This document shows positions 1 to 8,103 of a stretch of DNA of 43,560 nucleotides, in pieces. Origin of the DNA: Acidobacteriota bacterium (GTDB lineage: Bacteria > Acidobacteriota > Terriglobia > Acidiferrales > UBA7541); contig QHYI01000163.1 in NCBI GenBank assembly GCA_003223245.1, positions 1 to 43,560 of the forward strand, written 5' to 3'. The notes beneath the pieces are model-generated. The model ran no database searches and had not been told where the DNA came from. It worked only from the letters and a program-made list of their open reading frames with translations. Every line of letters starts with the position of its first letter. Position 1 is the stretch's first letter. A program made the position numbers and the translations under genes.

Positions 1-2210
1 AACTGTGCACCATTGTCCGCGGAGGTTGTCGCGGGCGTGGTGTAGCTAGCTGAAGTCGCCCCGCTGATGGCTGCGCCGTTCTTCTTCCACTGGTAGCTCA
101 ATGGCGCGGTGCCCGTGGCTACCACAGTGAACGTGGCCGTCTGCCCTACCGTCACCGTCTGGTTCGCAGGCTGCGTGGTGACCGCGGGCCCGACCGCCGC
201 ATTCACCGTAAAGAAGTCGGCCATAGGGAGCCGCGTGGATGCCCCGCCCAGGCCGGACGTGTTCACTCGAAGCGCGTCGGCGATGGTGCGCAGGATGTTG
301 GCTCCATCGTAGGTGTTGTTGTAGTTGGCAGGGTCCCCGGCTGTAGACTGGTAGGCCAGCTTGCTGAGCTGGCTGATCAGCACCGTTTCGACTTGACCGC
401 CGCAGCCTTGCCCGACCGTTGTGGTACTGCAGTTGGGGGTCCCGGATTTGTTGTCTTCCTCAAAAGCGACAATCAGCAAGCCGTCGCCTCCGGGTTGGAA
501 ATAGCTGCTCGCCAGGAGCGGGCCGACTTCGGTCTGTAGCCAGTTGTCGAATGTGCCGATCGAGCAGCTGTGCGCGTCATCGCACCCGTTCGGCGACAGC
601 CAGGAAAGATTTGGCAGCGCATGATTCGCCAGGTCCGTGGCGAATTGGCTGAAGCAAACAAAATTCGCTGTTTGGGTGTTGATGTTCGTAAAATATTGCA
701 GCGGGTCGTGGCGCACGATGTAGCTTCCGCTATTTAGGCCGCCACAGCCCGATGCGCTCGGAAGGTTCTCCACGTAGTCTTTCCAGGTCTTGCCCGCCTG
801 CTGCACCTCAAAGGCAATGTTGTCCGAGGAGAGAGGCAAACTAGACGGTGTCTGGGTGTCGTCATTGGTAAAGACTTGTCCCGCCGTGAAAACTTCGTAG
901 TTGCCGATCGAAGGATGGGTGTCGGCCCAATACTTGGTGGCCAGCCCGTACTGATTGGCGAGCGAGGTCAAGTACGGCATGTTGCTGCTGTTATAAGTCT
1001 GGCTGTAGGCAGAGGTCTCCCCGATGACGATAAAGACGTGTCCAAACTGCGGCATTGTGCCCGCCGGGTTCACCGTAAGCGTGGCCGCGTTACTGGTCAC
1101 GCTCCCTGCCGTGTTGCTGACCACCACCGCGAACTGCGCACCGTTATCCGCCGAGGTCGTCGCTGGCGTGGTGTAACTCGACGAAGTCGCCCCGCTGATG
1201 GCGGTGCCGTTCTTCTGCCATTGGTAGCTCAATGGTGCGGTGCCCGTAGCCACCACGGTGAACGTGGCGGTCTGCCCTGCTGTTACGGTCTGGTTGACCG
1301 GCTGGGTAGTGATCGAAGGTGCCGCCGCGGCCGCATTTACCGTAAGTGTCGCTGCACTGCTGGTCATGCTTCCCGCAGAGTTGCTGACCACGACAACGAA
1401 CTGCTCGCCACTATCCGCGGAGGTTGTCGCGGGCGTGATGTAGCTTGCTGAAGTCGCCCCGCTGATGGCGGTGCCGTTCTTCTGCCATTGGTAGCTCAGT
1501 GGCGCGGTGCCCGCGGCCACCACGGTGAACGTGGCGGTCTGCCCTGCTGTTACGGTCTGGTTGGCCGGCTGGGTAGTGATCGAAGGCGTCGCCGCGGCCG
1601 CATTTACCGTGAGTGTCGCTGCACTGCTGGTCACGCTCCCTGCCGTGTTGCTGACCACGACAACGAACTGCTCGCCACTATCCGCGGAGGTTGTCGCGGG
1701 CGTGATGTAACTCGACGAAGTTGCCCCGCTGATGGCGGTGCCGTTCTTCTGCCATTGGTAGCTCAATGGTGCGGTGCCCGTAGCCACCACGGTGAACGTG
1801 GCGGTCTGCCCTGCTGTTACGGTCTGGTTGACCGGCTGGGTAGTGATCGAAGGTGCCGCCGCGGCCGCATTTACCGTAAGTGTCGCTGCACTGCTGGTCA
1901 TGCTTCCCGCGGAGTTGCTGACCACGACAACGAACTGCTCGCTACTATCCGCGGAGGTTGTCGCGGGCGTGATGTAGCTTGCTGAAGTCGCCCCGCTGAT
2001 GGCGGTGCCGTTCTTCTGCCATTGGTAGCTCAATGGCGCGGTGCCCGCGGCCACTACGGTGAACGTGGCCGTCTGCCCTGCTGTCACGGTCTGACTAGTC
2101 GGCTGCGCAGTGATCGCGGGCGCCACTGGAAAGACAACTCCAGTACATCCACCACTCACAATCCCAACTCCGAGAAGCAAAAAACGCAAAACTATACGCC
2201 ACCGCTTCAT
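1..2210 (-). CDS. Ig-like repeat / phosphoesterase lipoprotein (3' end outside window)
   Basis: The reading frame is open from the ATG at 2210 to the window edge, at least 736 codons. The N-terminus has basic residues, a hydrophobic stretch and a lipobox-like GGC near residue 22, so a lipoprotein is likely. Four Ig-like repeats of 89 residues follow (about 2128 down to 1062), each with the core SYQWQKNGTAISGATSASY or a close variant. A phosphoesterase-family (PF04185, acid phosphatase/phospholipase C-like) domain then runs from about 1057 to 230, recognised from GHVFIVIGE, the NMPYLTSLANQYGLATKY stretch and DTHPSIGNYEVFTAGQ. A fifth Ig unit begins near 200 and runs off the edge. Family knowledge suggests phosphate-ester hydrolysis at the cell surface, with Ig units as spacers or binders; the substrate is unknown. 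A weak AAGGA lies 9 bases before the start. Confidence 0.85.
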   Translation of the reverse strand, partial: MKRWRIVLRFLLLGVGIVSGGCTGVVFPVAPAITAQPTSQTVTAGQTATFTVVAAGTAPLSYQWQKNGTAISGATSASYITPATTSADSSEQFVVVVSNSAGSMTSSAATLTVNAAAAAPSITTQPVNQTVTAGQTATFTVVATGTAPLSYQWQKNGTAISGATSSSYITPATTSADSGEQFVVVVSNTAGSVTSSAATLTVNAAAATPSITTQPANQTVTAGQTATFTVVAAGTAPLSYQWQKNGTAISGATSASYITPATTSADSGEQFVVVVSNSAGSMTSSAATLTVNAAAAAPSITTQPVNQTVTAGQTATFTVVATGTAPLSYQWQKNGTAISGATSSSYTTPATTSADNGAQFAVVVSNTAGSVTSNAATLTVNPAGTMPQFGHVFIVIGETSAYSQTYNSSNMPYLTSLANQYGLATKYWADTHPSIGNYEVFTAGQVFTNDDTQTPSSLPLSSDNIAFEVQQAGKTWKDYVENLPSASGCGGLNSGSYIVRHDPLQYFTNINTQTANFVCFSQFATDLANHALPNLSWLSPNGCDDAHSCSIGTFDNWLQTEVGPLLASSYFQPGGDGLLIVAFEEDNKSGTPNCSTTTVGQGCGGQVETVLISQLSKLAYQSTAGDPANYNNTYDGANILRTIADALRVNTSGLGGASTRLPMADFFTVNAAVGPAVTTQPANQTVTVGQTATFTVVATGTAPLSYQWKKNGAAISGATSASYTTPATTSADNGAQ
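1062..2128 (-). repeat. Four tandem 267-bp Ig-like coding repeats
   Basis: The plus-strand string ccattggtagctca recurs every 267 bases (near 1219, 1486, 1753 and 2020), equal to 89 codons. The copies around 1240-1443 and 1774-1977 are almost identical, and both differ more from the copy between them at 1507-1710. That pattern suggests duplication of a two-unit, 534-bp block. The outermost copy, nearest the N-terminus, is the most divergent. Confidence 0.9.
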
Positions 2211-2420
2211 GGACAGCATCCTTGTATCCTGCGAACTTGTGTTCTCCGGTACGCGGCTTTTTGAAACGTGGGAGCGTAGTTGACCGGGATGGAGCTTTAT
2301 TAAGCCAGCCCGCCCCTGGCTTATCGCTCGGTTGGGTGTTGAGGCTATATTCCCCTTCCCGCGGCGTCTACTGCTCAACAGGACAAAAATCGGGCTTCCT
2401 CATATTCGCCCGCTAGTACA

Positions 2421-2444
2421 GGCACCAATTCGTACCATGGTGCC
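2421..2444. repeat. Inverted repeat GGCACCA-N10-TGGTGCC
   Basis: Perfect 7-base arms with a 10-base spacer in a non-coding stretch, about 210 bases upstream of the Ig-repeat gene. It could be an operator or an RNA hairpin. No T-run follows on either strand, so a terminator is unlikely. Confidence 0.4.
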
Positions 2445-2660
2445 GACCCGTTTGAACTCAAGGACTCAGCACTTATTTTTAAGGGTAAGTTTTAGCGTGC
2501 GTATATCTCTAGACAGGTCCATGAGCGCCATTTGGCTCGCCAAGTAGAACGAGCTTCCGACGAGCTATCGCGCGAACCTGCCGGGCTCATCTGGCTGTTG
2601 ATCTATGGCAGTTGGGATGTGACGCGGGGTGTCCCGTTGTTAACTCCTGGGGCGTTTTGA

Positions 2661-2690
2661 AACCGGCCGTGAAGAGGCAAGCCGGCCTTC
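2661..2690 (-). terminator. Weak hairpin after the SelA-like gene
   Basis: On the minus strand an eight-pair stem (CCGGC/GCCGG extended by G-U pairs) starts about 18 bases after the stop codon of the SelA-like gene. No uridine tract follows, so factor-independent termination is doubtful. Confidence 0.25.
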
Positions 2691-2707
2691 AACAGTGCGG
2701 CTCGTGC

Positions 2708-3970
2708 TCATTTCGCTCCTTCGGATAAGACCTCCCGAAGACGACTCGCTACAATCTGATCTTCGCCCGGTTGCAACATCCAAACTCCCACGACGATCAC
2801 GTTGCTGCCTCCAGCCAGACCGGCGCTGGCGGGGCCTCCGCCCGTGGATGGGTTCAGCTCGATGCGCGGGGTTCCTTCGCGCATCCTTTGCATGACCTCA
2901 ATTGCCGAGAGCTTGATTCGATTCATATCGTAGGTGATCATCAGGTGCGGGACATGGTTAGCCACGGGAGGAATAAAAACTCTTGCTTCTACGCTCGGCA
3001 CGCTTTGCACGCGCTCTGCGATTAGCGCGGCTCGCTTGCGATATTCCGCTTCCATTGCAGCATCGTCCTGCGCAAGAAACCAGTCCACCGCTGCCACGAG
3101 ACCAACGATTTCTTCTTTTCCCACTTTCATCCCGCGACCGATTGTGTTTGAATACGGTGAATTGTTAAGTTGAGCCGCCTCGATCAGCTCTTTCTTCCCA
3201 AGCAGTAACCCGGTGCACTGCGGTCCACGAATACCTTTTCCCCCTGAAAAAGCCACCAGATCAAAGCCCATCTCGGTGTAGTTCCAGAGGTTTGAAATAG
3301 GGGGGACATCGGCAGCTGCATCGTTGAAGCAAGGGACTCCATGCTTGTGAGCCACGCGGACCCAATCTTCCCTGCTGATCCGCCCTCCCTCGGCAGCATT
3401 GAAGAATTGCGTCATCACCGTGCGTTCGGTGAAGGCGCGTTCGTATTCGTCAAGCGTTTCCACGTCGACGAACCGTGCGCCGCAATCTCGAATCGCGTGA
3501 TCGTAATCGTAGTGATGCGCTTTTTGGACGATGACTTCGTTCTTTAATCCCTGCATTTCAGTCGGGATATTGATAATCGCGGACTTGTTCCCCCGAGTCA
3601 TGCACGCTGCTGTCGCCAGCTTTATTCCAGCGGCGGCGCCCGACGTTACCAAGGCACCTTCACAACGTAATCGCTTGGCAAGATATTCCCCGGCCGCTTT
3701 GTGCAGCTCCATCAGATGGACTGGCTTTTGCGCAGCTGCCGAAATGGCCGCTTGTACCTGATCCGGCATGGTCGAGGCCGACAGGATCGTGTAGGTGCCG
3801 GCCGCGTTAATGAACGGCGTTACGCCAAGTTTCTGGTAATAATCTACGGCTGATGCGGGCGCTTCGGGTATAGAGGTGTTCACAGGCAATACGCTGCCGA
3901 TACACACGCCACCGGCGACAGCCTGACTCCCGTTGCGCAAAAACTTTCGACGATTGATCGATCGCGGCAC
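2708..3970 (-). CDS. Tat-exported SelA/DgaE-like PLP-dependent enzyme
   Basis: 420 residues from a GTG start, preceded by AAGGAGGA at good spacing. The N-terminus INRRKFLRNG followed by a hydrophobic stretch fits a twin-arginine signal, which suits a cofactor-loaded periplasmic enzyme. The rest is a fold-type I PLP enzyme of the SelA-like group (L-seryl-tRNA(Sec) selenium transferase relatives, including D-glucosaminate-6-phosphate ammonia-lyase DgaE). K245 in AFSGGKGIRGPQ is the expected PLP lysine, and FNDAAADVPP supplies the cofactor-ring aspartate region. It starts 12 bases after the amidohydrolase stop, so the two are probably co-transcribed. True SelA function is unlikely given the export signal and the neighbour. 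A lyase or racemase acting on amino acids or amino sugars is a guess. Confidence 0.85.
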   Translation of the reverse strand: MPRSINRRKFLRNGSQAVAGGVCIGSVLPVNTSIPEAPASAVDYYQKLGVTPFINAAGTYTILSASTMPDQVQAAISAAAQKPVHLMELHKAAGEYLAKRLRCEGALVTSGAAAGIKLATAACMTRGNKSAIINIPTEMQGLKNEVIVQKAHHYDYDHAIRDCGARFVDVETLDEYERAFTERTVMTQFFNAAEGGRISREDWVRVAHKHGVPCFNDAAADVPPISNLWNYTEMGFDLVAFSGGKGIRGPQCTGLLLGKKELIEAAQLNNSPYSNTIGRGMKVGKEEIVGLVAAVDWFLAQDDAAMEAEYRKRAALIAERVQSVPSVEARVFIPPVANHVPHLMITYDMNRIKLSAIEVMQRMREGTPRIELNPSTGGGPASAGLAGGSNVIVVGVWMLQPGEDQIVASRLREVLSEGAK

Positions 3971-3982
3971 GCTTCCTCCTTT

Positions 3983-5389
3983 TTAGTTTCTCGGATAACT
4001 GTCGGCGGTTGCCGGAAGAGAACCTTGTCCCATGGGAATATTGAAATATTGCGGACGCGCTTTTTCCCATTGGACCATACTTAAACCGGAAGGATCATCG
4101 AGAATTCGCCCGGCACGAACCGTCATTCGCGCCACGATCTGTGAAGTCCCTTCCATCTTGGCATAACCACAATCAACATAGCCGAAATGACCGTGCAACT
4201 CCTGCAAAACAGCGATGTCTGCCTCCCTGCCAACAGACAAAGTTCCCAGCTCTGGCCGATGAATTTCGTGTGCAGGATTGACGGTGGAACGGCGGATCAA
4301 ATCGGCCAGTGGAACTCCCATGCTCAGAAACTTGGACATCACATTGCTCATACTCAAAATTGTGAAATCGCCTGCGTGTAAGTCGGTGGACATCGAATCA
4401 GGGACAAATCCTTGTTTGACTGCAGGCACGGCATTTCGGAACCAGAAGCTCCCTGCTCCGTGGCCCACATCGAAAATGACGCCCCGGTTTCGCGCTTGTT
4501 GCAGGATGGGATTGATTTTCCCTTCAATAAGGATGGGGAATTGCTGCGCAAAAACATGAGTATGGATATCTCCGGGTCTGGCCTTTTGGAGAATGAGTTC
4601 GGCATAGCTTCTCTCAGGACGCGGCCAAAAATCATACATCACAGGAACTTTTGCTGCTTCTCCGCAAGCGATGGCGCGATCTACAGCGGCCCAAGCAGCG
4701 TGCAGGTCATCCAATGGCTTCTGCGGCCAGTAATGAGCGGTTTTTACGCCGACGATGATGTCTGAATATCTCAAGATCGTGTCGGCACACCGCTTCACGT
4801 CCATGGCATCAGCGTTTTGTTCCAATCCACCCTTGATGCCATCTGCTACGATGTTAAGAAAAGCCAGCACGCGTACCTTGGCGTGGTCGATCACCTTTTC
4901 CTTCTCTTGTAGAAACGTGTCCGCACCCGCCGTCCCCGCGTCAACGATTGTCGTTACGCCCGACTGCAAAGCTAAATCCGCTGGAATTCCGAGCGGAGCC
5001 AATTGCGAGCGCGGATCAGTTGTGAGTTCCGTTATGACGGGAATTTCGTGATCTGGAGAGTCGGCAGCGAACCAATTCAGCGGCGCGCCTCCGTGGCCAA
5101 TGTGGTCGTGAATGTCGATCAGCCCAGGTGTAACGTAGAAACCGGAGACATCCACGACCTTTGCAGCCTGAGTAACAGGAATGTCCTTTTCAACTGCGGC
5201 GATCCTCCCAAGGGAAACAGCGACGTCCATTTTTCCGTCCAATCCGCTGGCTGGATCGATGACCTGCCCGCCCTTTAGCAGTAAGTCATGCTTAGGTAAC
5301 TCCGTGCTGGGTAACTGCGCGTTAGCTACGCCAACCGCAATTATGAATAATTCCGCCAACGTGAAAACTGCCTTTACCGTTTGCCGCAT
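3983..5389 (-). CDS. Exported amidohydrolase (EF_0837-like metallohydrolase)
   Basis: 468 residues from the ATG at 5389. The frame extends further upstream, but this start has AAAGGGG seven bases before it and opens a Sec signal peptide (MRQTVKAVFTLAELF, cleavage near VANAQ). The amidohydrolase-superfamily metal site is visible: DIHDHIG (HxH) near residue 95, VGVKTAHYW with a candidate bridging lysine, DIHTHVF, FDVGHGAG and the terminal aspartate in MSTDLHAGD. The C-terminal LGTLSVGREADIAVL is typical of D-aminoacylase/dihydroorotase-like enzymes. From what I know of the family, relatives of this metallohydrolase are paired with SelA-like PLP proteins, as here. Likely hydrolysis of an N-acyl or cyclic amide substrate in the periplasm; the substrate is not identified. 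Confidence 0.85.
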   Translation of the reverse strand: MRQTVKAVFTLAELFIIAVGVANAQLPSTELPKHDLLLKGGQVIDPASGLDGKMDVAVSLGRIAAVEKDIPVTQAAKVVDVSGFYVTPGLIDIHDHIGHGGAPLNWFAADSPDHEIPVITELTTDPRSQLAPLGIPADLALQSGVTTIVDAGTAGADTFLQEKEKVIDHAKVRVLAFLNIVADGIKGGLEQNADAMDVKRCADTILRYSDIIVGVKTAHYWPQKPLDDLHAAWAAVDRAIACGEAAKVPVMYDFWPRPERSYAELILQKARPGDIHTHVFAQQFPILIEGKINPILQQARNRGVIFDVGHGAGSFWFRNAVPAVKQGFVPDSMSTDLHAGDFTILSMSNVMSKFLSMGVPLADLIRRSTVNPAHEIHRPELGTLSVGREADIAVLQELHGHFGYVDCGYAKMEGTSQIVARMTVRAGRILDDPSGLSMVQWEKARPQYFNIPMGQGSLPATADSYPRN

Positions 5390-5525
5390 TAAAGGCCCCT
5401 TTCGATGCTTCCAGGAATTCTGTCTCAAAAAACCGCGTTGCGCCGAACAAAGCGTGCTCTGCATTGAGCCGTGGCCCGGAGAGGTAATACAGAAGTCCAT
5501 CCTCGGTTGCCCTTCGATGCGAATG

Positions 5526-5554
5526 ATTATCCGGTGTTCCTTGTCCCGCAACAA
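5526..5554 (-). promoter_or_regulatory. Possible sigma-70 promoter of the amidohydrolase-SelA pair
   Basis: On the minus strand TTGTTG (5554-5549), a 17-base spacer and GATAAT (5531-5526) lie about 137 bases before the amidohydrolase start. The -10 is good (5 of 6), the -35 weak. The 189-base gap before this gene makes a separate promoter reasonable, although read-through from the upstream operon is possible. Confidence 0.3.
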
Positions 5555-5578
5555 CGACTCGACTCCCCGCTAGGTCCG

Positions 5579-7021
5579 CTATGGTGCGGTGGAGCTTTCG
5601 CGAGCCGAGTCGAGATGCACTCTGGCAGTGATGCGCAGCTCCGGAATTATAAATTCAGTGAACCCCTCGCGTTCAACGAAAGGCAGAGAAGCGCATCGGG
5701 GTTCCTCGGGGGATTCCAATCGAACGCGAGTGAAGCGGCCCTTCACTTGAACTTGCACATCGTCGGGCTGGGCCGCGTAGTTTACAAGGTACAGGGTAAC
5801 GTCTGAACGACTTTGCTCGTGATAGCCGGTTACGAGTGTGGTCAGGGAGTTCCACAAGGCAAGGGCCGATCGCTCTCTACCGATCAAACGGCGCAGGTCA
5901 CGGGCGAAATTTTCCGGATCGACAATCGGCTCTGTGAGTTCAACGACTTGACCTCGACCGACGGAGTAAACTTTCACGCGAGATTCCTGGCGAAGCGGTG
6001 GAGCCGAGTGCCAAGGAAATTCATCGTGAGTATTCACAAAAATGACCATCCCGCCAGTCGCGGCAAAGTTACGAAGCAATGCTAGGGCTTCCTTATTCAA
6101 AGGGCAAAAGACAACGACGGAGTTCCAGCCACTGAGCCGCGCTCGCGTGAGACCCGAGGAGCGAACGGATTCGAAGGCAAGATTATGACGCGCCATCAGG
6201 TTAACGGCCTCGTAACTGGCCTGTGCGTCATCGAAGATGACACCGAGATTCACCACTGGCAGCGTCCTCTCCATTGGCGCGTGAGAGGAGAAGTCCAGGT
6301 AGGGCATGACGGCTTTCCAAAGCGTCCAAGCCCGAGGATCGTCCGCAACGAGCGCCCTTTGCAGTGAGCCGGGGAGATCGATGGTGACGTCTGAGCGGAT
6401 TGCGTCCGCTTCGGCAATCGACACTGCATAGGCTTCGGCATCCGGGTGCCATATATCGGGCAGAGCCTGCGACTTGTCCCAGTGAAAATCGTAGAGGATC
6501 GGAAGTAACTCCGCATCCATCGATTGCGCGAGCCTGATCAAAGCGAGATTGGTATCGAGCCAAGGCTGGGAGGAAGGACTTGAAACTTGCAGGACGCCGT
6601 CACGTTCGACCACCAAACGTCCCTTCATTTGTGGCTGTTTTCCGCCGGGGACCAACACGCGGAATGTCAGGTTCCTATGTGCGGCGAAGTAAGGACGAAG
6701 CTGTTCGGCGGCGGGAGATTGGCTCGAGGGCACAGTGTTGGTGACGATCATTCCCGAGAATGCTGCGCGGTCCGCAGTAACGACGGCGGCGGCGAGGTCT
6801 TTGGATTCACACTGTAGAAAAACGCGGTAACCCTGAGCGCGGAGTTTGGCGATGGCCGATAGATCCCGCAGGGGCCAGAGCAGGACTACGTCATGAATCC
6901 CTGTCTTATCGGCGGGAGGCAGGGGCGACGGCTCCACGCGGAGAAAGACTTTCGCAGCTACCGGGGTGCCCGCGGCAATCGAGCCAAGAAACAGCAGGCA
7001 AAGAAAGGACATGCGCCTCAC
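5579..7021 (-). CDS. Exported protein of unknown function, GATase-like region
   Basis: 480 residues. The GTG start overlaps the apbE stop (GTGA); an ATG at 7012 is an alternative. The N-terminus MSFLCLLFLGSIAAG is a Sec signal peptide ending near PVAA. The central part contains LPVVNLGVIFDD, then SGWNSVVVFCPLNKEAL and FAATGGMVIFVNTHDEFPW. This alpha/beta pattern resembles the glutamine-amidotransferase-like domain found in beta-galactosidase trimerisation regions and in putative glycosidases. The C-terminal 100 residues look beta-rich (VTLYLVNYAAQPDDVQVQVK), like a small sandwich domain of a glycoside hydrolase. No catalytic pair can be assigned. It is the last gene of the DUF362-propeller-apbE operon and is probably periplasmic. 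I do not recognise a named family. Confidence 0.7.
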   Translation of the reverse strand: MRRMSFLCLLFLGSIAAGTPVAAKVFLRVEPSPLPPADKTGIHDVVLLWPLRDLSAIAKLRAQGYRVFLQCESKDLAAAVVTADRAAFSGMIVTNTVPSSQSPAAEQLRPYFAAHRNLTFRVLVPGGKQPQMKGRLVVERDGVLQVSSPSSQPWLDTNLALIRLAQSMDAELLPILYDFHWDKSQALPDIWHPDAEAYAVSIAEADAIRSDVTIDLPGSLQRALVADDPRAWTLWKAVMPYLDFSSHAPMERTLPVVNLGVIFDDAQASYEAVNLMARHNLAFESVRSSGLTRARLSGWNSVVVFCPLNKEALALLRNFAATGGMVIFVNTHDEFPWHSAPPLRQESRVKVYSVGRGQVVELTEPIVDPENFARDLRRLIGRERSALALWNSLTTLVTGYHEQSRSDVTLYLVNYAAQPDDVQVQVKGRFTRVRLESPEEPRCASLPFVEREGFTEFIIPELRITARVHLDSARESSTAP

Positions 7022-8103
7022 GGGAGCGATTCCCTCGCAGCTTTTGAAATTGCGGTGATTCTATTTTTCAGTGGCGAGACGTGGCTCGGACGGGTCTCTC
7101 CGGTCAGAAGGAAACTGACGCCGTCGCCGGCAAGTGTGCGCTGGCCATCAGAATCGATCCAAATAGCAGAGACGTTATGCAAAGTCTTCATCAAAGCCGC
7201 CCCCTTCGTGGGGCCGAGCAGAAGCAGTGTGGTTGCGAGTGCATCGGACGCAGTAGCGGATGGAGCGGTAACGCTGATCGCATAGCGTGTTTGCAAGGGC
7301 TTCCCGGTGCCGGGAAGAATGATGTGGCCCGGCGCGTCCCCTTGAAGCGAACTCGGAGCGCTCTGCTCGGAGGTGGAGACGCTGTTATTGATTAACATCA
7401 CTTCTGGATCCAGCTTATGCGATGGGTCGCGCAAACGAACGCGCCATGCATTGCCCCCGGGCGCCGCACCCAGGGCGTAGATGGTGCTGCCTCCGGCGTC
7501 GAGGTAGGCGCGGTGAATACCACGAGCGCTTAGTATTTCTATTGCGCGATCGACAGCGTAACCCTTCCCGATCGCACCCAGGTCCAATCGCATGCAATCG
7601 GAATGAAATTGAATGCGGTCGGGCGGTAGCAGTTCGATTTTCTGATATCCGACACAACGCAGCGCAGAAGCCTGGTCGGCGGCCGTAGGCAAGGGTCCAC
7701 CGGCGAGAGCCGCTTTCCAAAGATCGACAAGTGGGCCCACGCTGATGTCGAACTGGCCATCGGAATGACGCGAGTAAAAGAGCGACTCTTCGATCAATTC
7801 GTAAAGCTCGCGCGAAACATGGACTGGCTGAAAATGGGCAGTTCGGTTCATGCGGCTCAGGTTGCTTTCCGGCTTGTAGTTGCTCAGAATCCCGTCGAGA
7901 CGGACAACTTCATCAAGAGCGGCGCGCGCAGCAACATCTGCGCGCGGCAAATCTTCATCGTAGATGACGATTTCAAAGACCGTACCCATGGCGTAGCGCT
8001 TCTGGTGAACAAACGAGCTCTTCTGGGGCGAACATAGGATGGATGGGAGCGGCAGCATGGCCAAGGTCAGGGACGCTAACACCGCAGATTTAAGCCAGCG
8101 CAT
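7018..8103 (-). CDS. apbE: FAD:protein FMN transferase (ApbE)
   Basis: 361 residues from the ATG at 8103, which begins a signal peptide (MRWLKSAVLASLTLAML); the frame extends upstream, but the added residues lie inside the propeller gene. ApbE attaches FMN from FAD to Thr/Ser of periplasmic electron-transfer proteins. Family hallmarks are present: YAMGTVFEIVIY near the mature N-terminus, DISVGPLVDLWK, LDLGAIGKGYAVDRA, YLDAGGST, and near the C-terminus SVTAPSATASDALATTLLLLG, which carries the Mg-binding Asp/Thr region. The start overlaps the upstream gene by 14 bases and the stop overlaps the next gene by four, so translation is coupled. No FMN-binding-domain substrate with the usual flavinylation motif is obvious in this operon, so the acceptor is unknown. 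Confidence 0.93.
   Translation of the reverse strand: MRWLKSAVLASLTLAMLPLPSILCSPQKSSFVHQKRYAMGTVFEIVIYDEDLPRADVAARAALDEVVRLDGILSNYKPESNLSRMNRTAHFQPVHVSRELYELIEESLFYSRHSDGQFDISVGPLVDLWKAALAGGPLPTAADQASALRCVGYQKIELLPPDRIQFHSDCMRLDLGAIGKGYAVDRAIEILSARGIHRAYLDAGGSTIYALGAAPGGNAWRVRLRDPSHKLDPEVMLINNSVSTSEQSAPSSLQGDAPGHIILPGTGKPLQTRYAISVTAPSATASDALATTLLLLGPTKGAALMKTLHNVSAIWIDSDGQRTLAGDGVSFLLTGETRPSHVSPLKNRITAISKAARESLP

Larger units (their letters stand above)
2211..2707. other. Intergenic region upstream of the Ig-repeat gene
   Basis: About 500 bases without a convincing gene. It should hold the promoter of the Ig-repeat phosphoesterase gene. A GC-rich hairpin lies near the 2708 end, and an inverted repeat GGCACCA-N10-TGGTGCC sits at 2421-2444. 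No clear sigma-70 promoter was found. Confidence 0.6.

Noticed and set aside
876-1985. Repeated plus-strand open frames (CRGRDVAC-type peptides) over the Ig repeats
   Set aside because: They repeat only because the minus-strand coding repeats do; the lipoprotein frame explains the region fully.
1062-2128. SGATS in each Ig unit as a possible ApbE flavinylation motif
   Set aside because: KNGTAISGATS is the ordinary strand pattern of this Ig repeat type and lacks the aspartate and context of FMN-binding domains.
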